Positions 1 through 7,378 of a stretch of DNA of 12,774 nucleotides are shown piece after piece. A program made the translations under genes and the position numbers. A model generated the notes under the pieces. It saw only the letters and a program-made list of their open reading frames with translations, was not told the DNA's origin and did no database searches. Numbering within the stretch: position 1 is the first letter of the stretch; each line of letters opens with the position of its first letter. The stretch comes from DATJHM01 sp035493895 (GTDB lineage Bacteria; Chloroflexota; Ktedonobacteria; Ktedonobacterales; Ktedonobacteraceae), in the NCBI GenBank assembly GCA_035493895.1, contig DATJHM010000292.1, positions 1 through 12,774 on the forward strand, read 5' to 3'.

Positions 1-20
1 TAGGGGATGTGTTTTCTACC

Positions 21-300
21 ATCCCACGCGACCCCCACCGACCACCTTGCCCTTCCACGAACCCGTTCCGCCATCGATTGAGACGGGAGGTCAAACCGAA
101 CCATTCTTCGGTTGATGCGTATTGATCGCGCTTCATGCCGATCCGCGTGCCCCCCCAACCATGGTCCCGCTAAAACCGATCCGCGTGCCCCATCGACCAT
201 ATTGCCCTCCACTACAATACATCGCTCTCCGTAACCTGACGCTCATAGGACCGTGCTTCATGTCAATCTGCGTCCCTCATTCGGCCATCTCGCCCTCCAC
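21..300. repeat. Degenerate ~35-bp repeat, four copies
   Basis: Four imperfect copies begin at 21, 141, 179 and 266. The best conserved parts are ATCCGCGTGCCCC at the left of the unit (141 and 179, diverged at 21 and 266) and a right part like GACCATATTGCCCTCCAC (40-58, 195-212, 283-300). Two copies are also preceded by a GCTTCATG word (130-137 and 254-261). Spacing is irregular (120, 38, 87 bp), so this is a cluster of dispersed units and not a clean tandem array. No function is evident; it sits upstream of the cytosine deaminase gene. Confidence 0.5.
94..113. other. Small perfect hairpin
   Basis: AACCGAA (94-100) is the exact reverse complement of TTCGGTT (107-113), separated by a 6-nt loop. 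It is not followed by a T-run, so it is not a standard intrinsic terminator. It lies inside the repeat cluster and may be part of a repeat unit. Confidence 0.4.
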
Positions 301-422
301 TCAACTAACCGCATACTTGTATCGCTCACGTCATTTGTGTAACATGTCTAACATACGCAGCCCTTTTCAGCTCACCGGAGCAATGAAAATTCACCAACAT
401 AGTAAATCCAGGAGTTTTATGT

Positions 423-1715
423 ATGCACTATGACCTCTTGCTTCGTCACGCCCGGCTCCCACATCGTCAGGACCTGGTAGACATTGCCATCATCAACGGT
501 ATATTTGCAGCTATCGATCAAGACCTCAGCACCGCCAGCGCGGACCGTGAACTCGACATCGCCGGTCGTCTGGTCGTGCCCCCCTTTATCGACGCGCACG
601 TCCACCTCGACGCCGTACTCACCGTCGGGCAACCACGCTACAACAGCAGCGGAACGTTGCTTGAGGGCATTCAAATCTGGAGTGAGCGCAAGCCCTCGCT
701 ATCGCGTGAAGATGTCAAGCGGCGTGCGTTAGAAGAGATTCGCTGGGAGGTCGCACAGGGCACATTGCATATCCGCAGTCACGTCGACGTCTGTGATCCC
801 GAACTCACCGCATTACGCGCACTGCTGGAAGTACGCGAAGAGGTTAAAGATATCTGTAACCTGCAACTTGTCGCCTTCCCACAGGATGGTATTCTCTCAT
901 TCCCCGATGGCAAAGCTTTAATGCGTAAGGCCCTGGAACTGGGCTGTGATATTGTCGGAGGTATCCCGCATTACGAATGGACGCGTGACATGGGCGTTGA
1001 AGATGTCCATTACGTTTTTGAGCTGGCAAAAGAGTTCCAGCGCGACATCGATTGCCATTGTGATGAGACCGACGATCCGCACTCCCGTTTTAGCGAGGTA
1101 ATGGCCGCCGACACCCTGCAACAGGGCTGGCAGGGACGCGTCACCGCCAGCCACTGCACTGCCATGCACTCATATGATAACGCCTACGCCTTCAAACTCA
1201 TGCGCCTGCTAGCGCAAGCCGGAGTCAACGTCGTCGCCAATCCCTTTGATAACGTCGTCTTGCAGGGACGTTTCGATACCTACCCAAAACGCCGTGGCAT
1301 CACCCGTGTCAAAGAATTGCTGGCAAACGGCGTAAACGTCGCCCTGGGTCACGACTCAATTATGGACCCCTGGTTCCCGCTCGGCCGTGGCGACATGCTC
1401 GCTGCCGCACAACTCGCGCTTTTCCTCTGCCACATGAGCGGCTACGAAGAAATCGAAACAATGCTCGATCTGATCACCACAAACGCCGCACGTCTGCTAC
1501 GCGTGCAAGATAGCTACGGCATAGAAGTCGAGAAGCCCGCCGACTTCCTCGTCCTCGATGCCCCATCCGCCTTCGAAGCCCTGCGCCTGTTGCCTGCTCG
1601 CCTCCACGTCTTCAAAGCGGGCCGTGAGGTCGCGCGCACAACGCCTTCGCAAAGCTTCGTCCAACGTGCAGATGCACATGAGCCCCAGGAGATCACCTTC
1701 CGCCCTGAACAATAA
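423..1715 (+). CDS. codA: Cytosine deaminase (CodA-type amidohydrolase)
   Basis: A 430-residue member of the metal-dependent amidohydrolase superfamily, very like E. coli CodA along its whole length; CodA converts cytosine to uracil and ammonia in pyrimidine salvage, in the cytoplasm. Visible active-site residues align with CodA at an offset of two: metal ligands H59 and H61 (in DAHVHLD), Q154 (AFPQDGILS), H212 and E215 (HCDET), H244 (TASHCTAMHSY) and D311 (GHDS). The motif LQGRFDTYPKRRGITRVKE is nearly identical to CodA. Start: ATG 423 with AGGAG eight bases upstream. The position after the catalytic Asp is Ser312, where E. coli has Asp314, so the preferred base (cytosine, isoguanine or another amino-azine) is not certain. 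No codB-like permease is adjacent; the gene stands alone and is followed by repeats. Confidence 0.88.
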   Translation: MHYDLLLRHARLPHRQDLVDIAIINGIFAAIDQDLSTASADRELDIAGRLVVPPFIDAHVHLDAVLTVGQPRYNSSGTLLEGIQIWSERKPSLSREDVKRRALEEIRWEVAQGTLHIRSHVDVCDPELTALRALLEVREEVKDICNLQLVAFPQDGILSFPDGKALMRKALELGCDIVGGIPHYEWTRDMGVEDVHYVFELAKEFQRDIDCHCDETDDPHSRFSEVMAADTLQQGWQGRVTASHCTAMHSYDNAYAFKLMRLLAQAGVNVVANPFDNVVLQGRFDTYPKRRGITRVKELLANGVNVALGHDSIMDPWFPLGRGDMLAAAQLALFLCHMSGYEEIETMLDLITTNAARLLRVQDSYGIEVEKPADFLVLDAPSAFEALRLLPARLHVFKAGREVARTTPSQSFVQRADAHEPQEITFRPEQ

Positions 1716-1794
1716 TTTTAGCGCCGCCCGCCCACTTTCCCGTTGCATCTCGATAAAACAACAGACCTCAGCATGTCCAATGCCTTGCAAAGGT

Positions 1795-1932
1795 GCTGCT
1801 TGTCTGCAATGTCACGGAGATAAGGAGCATCTCGCCTCAAATCCCGTAGAGTCGCCGCTTGTCTGCAATGCCACGGAAATAAGACGAATCTCCCATCAAT
1901 CCCTGTAGAGTCGCCGCTTGTCTGCGACCGGG
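1795..1932 (+). repeat. 59-bp-period tandem repeat, three copies
   Basis: The word CTTGTCTGC recurs at 1799, 1858 and 1917, giving a period of exactly 59 bp. Copies 1 and 2 share a CACGG-A-ATAAG stretch after it. Copies 2 and 3 share GTAGAGTCGCCGCTTGTCTG, preceded by ATCCC or ATCCCT. The third copy diverges right after CTTGTCTGC into GACCGGG, which is the sequence used by the inverted copies at 1964 and 1996. Confidence 0.75.
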
Positions 1933-2029
1933 TCGATGACGAGAATCTTCGATCAGAGAGCAACCCGGTCGCAGACGAGGTGGGAGGTGCTCGCCCCCGG
2001 TCGCAGACAAGCGGCGACTCTACAGGGAT
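1899..2029. repeat. Perfect 34-bp inverted repeat
   Basis: The left arm 1899-1932 (starting ATCCCTGTAGAGTCGCC and ending CGACCGGG) is the exact reverse complement of the right arm 1996-2029. The 63-bp spacer holds one more copy of CCCGGTCGCAGAC (1964-1976) in the orientation of the right arm. The homology of the right-hand copy continues outward: CTTATCTCCGTAAC near 2049-2062 is the inverted form of the GGAGATAAG part of the tandem units. A transcript from either strand could fold into a very stable stem; no T-run follows closely. Confidence 0.8.
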
Positions 2030-2302
2030 GGGGGGACCGGGTACAGGCTTATCTCCGTAACAGTGCGGCATGTCTCATGAACTCCAACACATTCATTCCC
2101 CAAAAAAAGAATCTCGCAAAGACTCTTCAGAAATCTCACCATGCGCCGAATATACCTATTAGGAGGGGCAAACACTCCCTTCCACCCGGCACTCACACTC
2201 ACGATGTCGCCTGAGAGAGGGTCAGCGCAACATCGACATGGGGACACGTGCAATGCTGGTATAGGGGAGAGTGTAAAGGGAAGATCTCGCTGAAGTCGAC
2301 AT

Positions 2303-2524
2303 TGTGTAGGATATGTAGGATATGTAGCATTTTTCGAAAAAAGTGGTAGTGCGTCAATGTAGGATATGTAGGATGTGTAGCATTTTTCCAAATTGTCAGA
2401 ACGCGTCACCCGGGAAAGCCGTCCCGGCATCGAATCCCGTCGACAAACAGAAGAGGTAGGGGCTGTGCTTTATGCCAGCCCGTTGAAACGGTATCTGCCT
2501 TTGTGTAGGATGTGTAGCATTTTC
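2303..2524. repeat. TGTAGGATA-type short element, three copies
   Basis: Copies at 2303-2335, 2358-2389 and 2502-2524. Each is made of one to two TGTAGGATA/TGTAGGATG 9-mers followed by TGTAGCATTTTTC or TGTAGCATTTTCC and then an A-rich run. Read on the minus strand the element gives short peptides of the type ATYPTYPT, which explains spurious open frames here. The copies are not equally spaced (55 and 144 bp). Confidence 0.7.
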
Positions 2525-2555
2525 CAAAAAAATCTTGTACCGCGTGTCCCACCAC

Positions 2556-3320
2556 CTAAAGAATATTGACCGCATGCCCCGCAAGAATCGTCAGAATCAT
2601 CAGCGCGATAATCGCCTCAACCATCATCAGCAATTTCGCGTACCGGGTCAGCGGTATCGTATCCGTAGGGCTGAACGCAGTTGCGCCCGTGAAAGCCAGA
2701 AACAGATAATCCAGAAAGCGTGGTACCCAGTTACTCGTATTGCCATTCGTTTGCTGCGGAAAGAGAAAATCAGCGGCCTCATGCCCTTGCAAATAGCGCT
2801 GATAGGGACCGCCGCCGTCAACCTCCCAGTACCAGAGTGCAAATACCACCACATTAAATAGATACATCGTAATCGCCGTCGTTAACAGATTTGCGCCCTT
2901 TGGATTCGCCGTATCCAGCGTCGTAATCAGCAGCACAACGCCAATCAACAGCCCCGCCGTCACCAGCGCGAGGAGCAGAAAACTGGTAGCGCGCAACACA
3001 TGCTGAGGGAGTGGACCTCGGATCGTCGTCGAGAGCAATAGCGAAAGCAGAACAACTCCTTCGATGACAAGAAGAAGCCAGGAAGGGCTGATTGTTAAGC
3101 GATCAGGAAGCAAATAGTAAAGCACTCCCGGCACCAGCGTGCACAGAAATGCTTCCCAGCGTGACGCCTGAATAGCATTGTTCAGCGTCTGCTTGTTCTC
3201 TTCTCTTGTGGCCTGACCAGGAGGCGGTGTGCTTTGTCGCATGCTGATGCGCGTACCTTTCCGGGACATCGAAGTCAATCGTATTGTATCGTATGCATGC
3301 ATGAGATTGCCAATGCGCAC
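2556..3320 (-). CDS. Integral membrane protein, pore-loop-like segment
   Basis: A 254-residue protein of a conserved but uncharacterised bacterial membrane family. Hydrophobic segments lie at about 55-72, 80-98, 109-134, 144-166 and 229-252. Between the last two is a conserved soluble/re-entrant part: YWEVDGGGP (164-172), DFLFPQ (184-189) and LDYLFLAFTGATAFSPTDT (203-221), which resembles the pore helix plus filter loop of small ion channels without the canonical TVGYG filter. A channel-like role is inference. The start is uncertain: the longest frame begins at a GTG (3320); ATG codons at 3302, 3269 and 3242 are alternatives. The one at 3242 gives a 228-residue protein with a weak GGAAAGG 13 bases upstream. 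The gene is divergent from the kinase gene at 3551. Confidence 0.7.
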   Translation of the reverse strand: MRIGNLMHAYDTIRLTSMSRKGTRISMRQSTPPPGQATREENKQTLNNAIQASRWEAFLCTLVPGVLYYLLPDRLTISPSWLLLVIEGVVLLSLLLSTTIRGPLPQHVLRATSFLLLALVTAGLLIGVVLLITTLDTANPKGANLLTTAITMYLFNVVVFALWYWEVDGGGPYQRYLQGHEAADFLFPQQTNGNTSNWVPRFLDYLFLAFTGATAFSPTDTIPLTRYAKLLMMVEAIIALMILTILAGHAVNIL

Positions 3321-3424
3321 AAAAACTCTTCAGAAATTTCTCATGTGTGTCGATAGTATCTCAGTAGATGCGCTTTGCAGGACGTTGACCATCTGAGCGT
3401 TGCAACGACGAGAGATCTATTTGC

Positions 3425-3453
3425 TTGCGCATGATCAATAGAGAGGTTATACT
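3425..3453 (+). promoter_or_regulatory. Likely promoter of the kinase-regulator operon
   Basis: TTGCGC (3425-3430), a 17-bp spacer, then TATACT (3448-3453). A second candidate is the extended -10 TGGTATAGT ending at 3503, closer to the gene. Between them lies a short inverted repeat TGCAA-N7-TTGCA (3476-3492), a possible operator. Confidence 0.5.
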
Positions 3454-3550
3454 CAAACATATAGAACAGATGTGGTGCAAGTTCTCTTTGCATCTGGTAT
3501 AGTTAAAGATAACAAACGTTCCTCGGTTGATAGGTTTAGTGGGGGTATAG

Positions 3551-5935
3551 GTGATTATGGGTGTGGAGCAACACTACGAACAAAAAATTACAGCGCCAGC
3601 AGTTCTCAGTGCTCTTCTGACAGAGTTTAGCGCGATCTCAGATTGTCATACGTTGCAGGAAAATGTACCGCGACGTCTTGCTGATCTGCTCAATTGTCGT
3701 TGCGTTTTGCTCTACATGCGTATCGGTGAAACATTGCAATTTACTGCTGGCTCTTTTGATGATACGCCCGGTTGGTCCGCCTCTTTGCTGGCGGTTGCGC
3801 ACATTAATCCGATACGCTTGAATAGCGATCTTCCTGAGGCACGCGCCTGGAGTACGCGCCAGGTCATCGCGGAGCCCGCGGAATCGCCCACTCTGCTCGC
3901 CGCCCCCCTACTCTATCGCCAGCGCGCCATTGGTGTCTTGCTTGCGCTCTGTGGCGAGGAAGAGGGACAGGATGGCGTGCTTGTCTGGCAGGAGGCAGAT
4001 CGTGAATTATTGGAGGCTATCGCGGGCGTCGTTGCGCTCCTTCTGGAGAATACGCGTCTGCTAGAACGCGACCGCGAGCGCATTCATGAGCTTTCTCTGC
4101 TCAACAGCATTAGTAGCCAGATGAATTACTCGTTATACGAACTGGAACGCATGCGCCGGGTCGTCTTGCAGCGTACAAGAGAGATCGCAACCACCGATGT
4201 GTGCGCCCTGCTGGAGCCGGATAACGAGACGCCGGAGTGGATTTCTGCTCAGCTTCAAGAACTCCTTTTCCAGCGTTTTAGCGAACAGCATTCTCTCTTA
4301 CCACTCATTATTGAGCGTCCCGGCGATGGCAATCTGCGTACAAGCGAATATGTGCATCAGCTACCAGTCACGCTGCGTACATTTTTTGCTGTACCTCTGC
4401 TCAGTGGACGGGCTCTGGGCAAAAGAAGCGGCTCGTTGATCCGAAATGTACGGGAGCCCTCGCACGAGTTGGAGGTACTGGGCGTGATTGTGGGAGGGTA
4501 TCATCGCAATCGCAAGCTGTTCCGCGAAGAACTGGTGCTTCTCCAGGTTCTTGCCAGTCAGGCGGGGGCCGTATTAGAAAATATGCATCTGATGACTGAG
4601 GTCGTCGAGGCTCGCAATGAGGCGCGTAAGCTGCTGCATCAGGTTCTGGACGACCAGCATTTCAAAGAATTGATCCTTGAGAGTATCCCGAGCGGTTTGA
4701 TTACCACCGATCAAAAAGGCAATGTTACCACCTTCAATCGCGCTGCCGAAAGTATTCTCGGCTATCATCCCTATGAGGTCGTAGGTCAGCCATTGTTGGT
4801 GTTGCTGGACCTCCCATCCAGTGCCGTTTTAAAGCAGCATTGGGAGCTTCTTCTCTCGCGGATGCCTGATAGTCCTGGTCAGGCTGCATCTCGCGGAGAG
4901 CATGCGCTTGAAGTCTGTAGCGGTGTGATCCTTGGTACGGATCGCGAGGGTCGTGAACTGGTGCTGGACATTGCTATTTTGCCGTTATATGGCGGGCATG
5001 CCGAGCCGATAGGTACGCTGGTGACCTTTACCGATGTGACCTCTATGCATCGCCTGGAAGAGGAGAAACGGCGTCTGGATCGTCTGGCCTCGCTCGGTGA
5101 GATGGCGGCAAACGTGGCTCATGAGGTGCGCAATCCGCTGGCCTCCATCAAAACTTCGATGCAGATGCTGATCGATGATCTCGGTAGTAGCCTTCTGGCC
5201 GATGGTCAGGGCGGGGACGTTGCGCTGGCGGAAGCGCAGGAATCGGTCTCGGTCGTGCTCAAAGAGGTGGAGCGTCTGGATATGCTCGTGCGTGAACTCC
5301 TTTTATTTGCCCGACCACACCAGCTTCAGCGCGTAAAATGTAATGTAGGCGCTTTAAGTGATCATGTTCTCCAACTCTTGCAGCATCAATGTGCGGAGGC
5401 CAACATTGCCGTGCAGCGTGTCTACAGTTTTGTTCCGCCCCTGTATGCCGACCTGGGTCAGTTGGAACAGATCCTCCTCAATCTCTACATGAATGCCGTC
5501 CAGGCTATGCCCGATGGTGGTGTCCTGACCATCTCCTGCCGCTCGCGCTCCTCTGAAGAGGCAATCAACGATGGAGCACATGCCGCCTCTCTCCAGAGGC
5601 GTCAATCCACTGTGCTCATCCAACGTTACAACGAACGTCGCGAATGGCCGGTGAAAGAATGGCTGGAAATTGCTGTGCATGATACTGGCGTGGGCATCCC
5701 TGAAGATCAACTGGAACGCATTTTTCAACCATTTTTTACTACCAAAGCTCATGGTATCGGTCTGGGTCTTGCCATTACTCGCCGTCTGGTTGAAGATCAT
5801 GGCGGATATATCCTGGTGGAGGGACAGATCGGCCTGGGGGCGACCATTATTGTACGGTTACCATTAATCACTCCTGAAAATTTGCCTGTTCAAGAAGATG
5901 AGTCAAAAGAGAGGGAAGAAGGTGGAGAGCGATGA
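3551..5935 (+). CDS. GAF-GAF-PAS sensor histidine kinase (NtrB-like)
   Basis: A 794-residue soluble sensor kinase with no membrane segments, so it should sense a cytoplasmic or diffusible signal. Domain order: GAF-like about 20-175 (ending LLLENTRLLERDRERIHELSLL), second GAF about 178-347 (ending VLASQAGAVLENMHLM), PAS about 372-500 (SGLITTDQKGNVTTFNRAAE), HisKA with phosphoacceptor H524 in AHEVRNPL, and a HATPase_c domain with N-box N648 (LLNLYMNAVQAM), G1 box D711 (DTGVGIP), the FFTTK stretch and G2 box from about 735 (GIGLGLA). The H-box is of the NtrB type. Start: GTG 3551, or ATG 3557 two codons later; GGGGG at 3541-3545 and AGGTG at 3549-3553 are the possible ribosome sites and do not settle it. 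The stop overlaps the next start (ATGA), so it should be co-translated with the regulator at 5932, its presumed phosphorylation partner. Confidence 0.93.
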   Translation: MIMGVEQHYEQKITAPAVLSALLTEFSAISDCHTLQENVPRRLADLLNCRCVLLYMRIGETLQFTAGSFDDTPGWSASLLAVAHINPIRLNSDLPEARAWSTRQVIAEPAESPTLLAAPLLYRQRAIGVLLALCGEEEGQDGVLVWQEADRELLEAIAGVVALLLENTRLLERDRERIHELSLLNSISSQMNYSLYELERMRRVVLQRTREIATTDVCALLEPDNETPEWISAQLQELLFQRFSEQHSLLPLIIERPGDGNLRTSEYVHQLPVTLRTFFAVPLLSGRALGKRSGSLIRNVREPSHELEVLGVIVGGYHRNRKLFREELVLLQVLASQAGAVLENMHLMTEVVEARNEARKLLHQVLDDQHFKELILESIPSGLITTDQKGNVTTFNRAAESILGYHPYEVVGQPLLVLLDLPSSAVLKQHWELLLSRMPDSPGQAASRGEHALEVCSGVILGTDREGRELVLDIAILPLYGGHAEPIGTLVTFTDVTSMHRLEEEKRRLDRLASLGEMAANVAHEVRNPLASIKTSMQMLIDDLGSSLLADGQGGDVALAEAQESVSVVLKEVERLDMLVRELLLFARPHQLQRVKCNVGALSDHVLQLLQHQCAEANIAVQRVYSFVPPLYADLGQLEQILLNLYMNAVQAMPDGGVLTISCRSRSSEEAINDGAHAASLQRRQSTVLIQRYNERREWPVKEWLEIAVHDTGVGIPEDQLERIFQPFFTTKAHGIGLGLAITRRLVEDHGGYILVEGQIGLGATIIVRLPLITPENLPVQEDESKEREEGGER

Positions 5936-7332
5936 GTCTTGGCATTTTGATTGTTGATGATGAACCACATCTGCCGTACCAGTTTGCCCGCTTTTTACGC
6001 AAACGTGGCTTTGAGGTCTTTACTGCTCCCGATGGCGAGGCTGGTCTGCAAGAACTGCAAAGCAATCATGTCGATCTGGTCTTGCTGGATCTTCGCTTGC
6101 CTCGTTTAAGTGGCCTGGAAGTCCTCAGAAGAATTCGTACGTTTGATAGCGAACTCCCGGTAATTATGCTGACGGCGTACGGTGATGTACAAACTGCGGT
6201 CGAGGCGATGAAATTGGGGGCCTCAGATTACCTGTTAAAAGGCTTTGATCTCGACGAATTGCTTATAGTCGTGCAACGCGCGCTGGAGACGAGCGCGATG
6301 TCTCGTGAATTGCGCCAGCTACGACGCGAACGGAGCGATAATTATCATTTTGATTATATCGTAGGCCATAGCGAACGCATGCGCGAGATCTTTGATATGG
6401 TGGCGCGTGTAGCTATGAGTGAGGCCTCTGTCCTGATTATGGGTGAGAGTGGGACGGGCAAAGAAGTGGTGGCGCGCGCGATCCACGAGCAGAGTGCGCG
6501 TGCCTCCGGTCCCTTCCATCCCTTGAATTGTGCCGCGATTGCCAGTAATCTGCTGGAAAGTGAGCTCTTTGGCTATGAACAATATGCATTTACCGATGCC
6601 AGGAAACAGAAACGCGGCCTGCTGGAACTTGCCGAGGGTGGGACGCTCTTTCTCGACGAGATAGGCGAGATGCCGCTGGATATGCAGGCCAAACTGTTGC
6701 GTGTGTTGGAGACACGGTCCTTCTTTCGCCTGGGTGGCAATAAAGAAGTCAGGATCAATGTGCGCTTGCTGGCGGCGACGAATCGCGATCTTGAACAGGC
6801 GAAGCGCGGGGGGCTCTTTCGTCCCGATCTGTATTTTCGTCTTGCTGTCCTGAAAATCACGCTGCCTCCCTTGCGCGAGCGGCCCGGTGACATTATTTTA
6901 TTTGCCTCACGCTTTATTGAAGATTTCAATAAATCTTTGGGGCGAACCGTACGCCGTATTGCTCCTGAAACGCAACAATTATTGGCCGCCTATAGCTGGC
7001 CAGGAAACATTCGCGAGCTGAAAAATGTGATTGAGCGCGCCATGATTTTGAGCAATAGCGACGAATTATTGCCCGCCCATCTACCGCAAGAAATTATGGG
7101 CCGGAGCAGTGAAGATCCGCAAACGTTCTCGCTGGACCCCTGGGAGCAGTGGCTCTCTCAGCATCCCGGTGGCCCAATTGTGCTGGATGAAGTGCTTGCC
7201 CGTGTTGAACAGTACTTTGTACGCTGGGCCTGGGAGCTGACAAAGCATAATCGTGCTCAGGCCAGCGAACTTCTTGGCATGGCAAAAGTAGATCAGTTGC
7301 GCTATCTTATGCGTAAATATGAGATCGATTGA
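5932..7332 (+). CDS. NtrC-family AAA+ response regulator
   Basis: 466 residues. Receiver domain 1-120: acidic pocket D9/D10, phosphoacceptor D53 (LLDLRLP), T81 and K103. Central AAA+ domain about 140-385: Walker A GESGTGKE (171-178), Walker B with D242/E243 (LFLDEIGEM), sensor I LLAATNRD, arginine-finger region RPDLYFRL, sensor II WPGNIREL. The C-terminus (about 415-466) is a Fis-type helix-turn-helix (NRAQASELLGMAK). Normally such proteins contact sigma-54 through a GAFTGA loop; here positions 218-223 read YAFTDA, with two of six residues changed. The usual Lys-Pro of the receiver is Lys-Gly (103-104). The ATG overlaps the kinase stop by four bases, so this is an operon partner of the kinase. 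Whether it activates sigma-54 promoters is open. Confidence 0.93.
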   Translation: MSLGILIVDDEPHLPYQFARFLRKRGFEVFTAPDGEAGLQELQSNHVDLVLLDLRLPRLSGLEVLRRIRTFDSELPVIMLTAYGDVQTAVEAMKLGASDYLLKGFDLDELLIVVQRALETSAMSRELRQLRRERSDNYHFDYIVGHSERMREIFDMVARVAMSEASVLIMGESGTGKEVVARAIHEQSARASGPFHPLNCAAIASNLLESELFGYEQYAFTDARKQKRGLLELAEGGTLFLDEIGEMPLDMQAKLLRVLETRSFFRLGGNKEVRINVRLLAATNRDLEQAKRGGLFRPDLYFRLAVLKITLPPLRERPGDIILFASRFIEDFNKSLGRTVRRIAPETQQLLAAYSWPGNIRELKNVIERAMILSNSDELLPAHLPQEIMGRSSEDPQTFSLDPWEQWLSQHPGGPIVLDEVLARVEQYFVRWAWELTKHNRAQASELLGMAKVDQLRYLMRKYEID

Positions 7333-7378
7333 TACGATTGCGTCTGACGCGTTGGCTGTATACGCTGAGGGATGGAGC

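Larger units (their letters stand above)
1..422. other. Non-coding region upstream of the deaminase
   Basis: I see no believable gene here. The only longer open frame has low-complexity, repeat-derived content and no family features. The region holds the repeat cluster and the hairpin listed separately. A good Shine-Dalgarno sequence, AGGAG at 410-414, belongs to the gene starting at 423. I could not identify a convincing promoter. Confidence 0.5.
1716..2555. other. Repeat-rich intergenic region, no credible gene
   Basis: About 840 bp between the deaminase and the convergent membrane-protein gene. Open frames here on either strand are short, consist of translated repeats and match no family I recognise. 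Contents: the 59-bp-period tandem array and inverted repeat (1795-2065), an unassigned stretch with one copy of an ACTCTTCAGAAAT word (2122), and three TGTAGGATA-type elements (2303-2524). Confidence 0.6.
2115..3360 (+). repeat. Direct copies of an ACTCTTCAGAAAT-containing segment
   Basis: Two related segments in the same orientation, at about 2115-2160 and 3315-3360, flank the membrane-protein gene. Both contain CGCA, ACTCTTCAGAAAT, then a CTCA word and, further on, a TATACCT or TAGTATCT stretch. The right copy overlaps the start of the minus-strand gene. Similarity is clear over about 20 bp and fades afterwards. Confidence 0.45.

Noticed and set aside
122..433. 103-codon plus-strand open frame before the deaminase
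   Set aside because: No ribosome site, composition dictated by the degenerate repeats, and it overlaps the real start of the deaminase gene.
1795..1932. Possible CRISPR array
   Set aside because: Only three copies; both the repeat core and the intervening sequences are related to one another, and there is an inverted copy. That is not repeat-spacer architecture, and no cas gene is present.
1718..2584. Open frames on both strands between the deaminase and the membrane-protein gene
   Set aside because: Their sequences are translations of the tandem, inverted and TGTAGGATA repeats; no family resemblance, no consistent ribosome sites.
3770..3790. Possible sigma-54 promoter TGGTCC...TTTGC
   Set aside because: The spacing between GG and GC is 11 instead of 10 and it lies inside the kinase coding sequence.
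7340..7350. GCGTC-T-GACGC between the convergent response regulator and HTH/GAF genes as a terminator
   Set aside because: One-base loop and no T-run on either strand; it cannot form a usual terminator hairpin.
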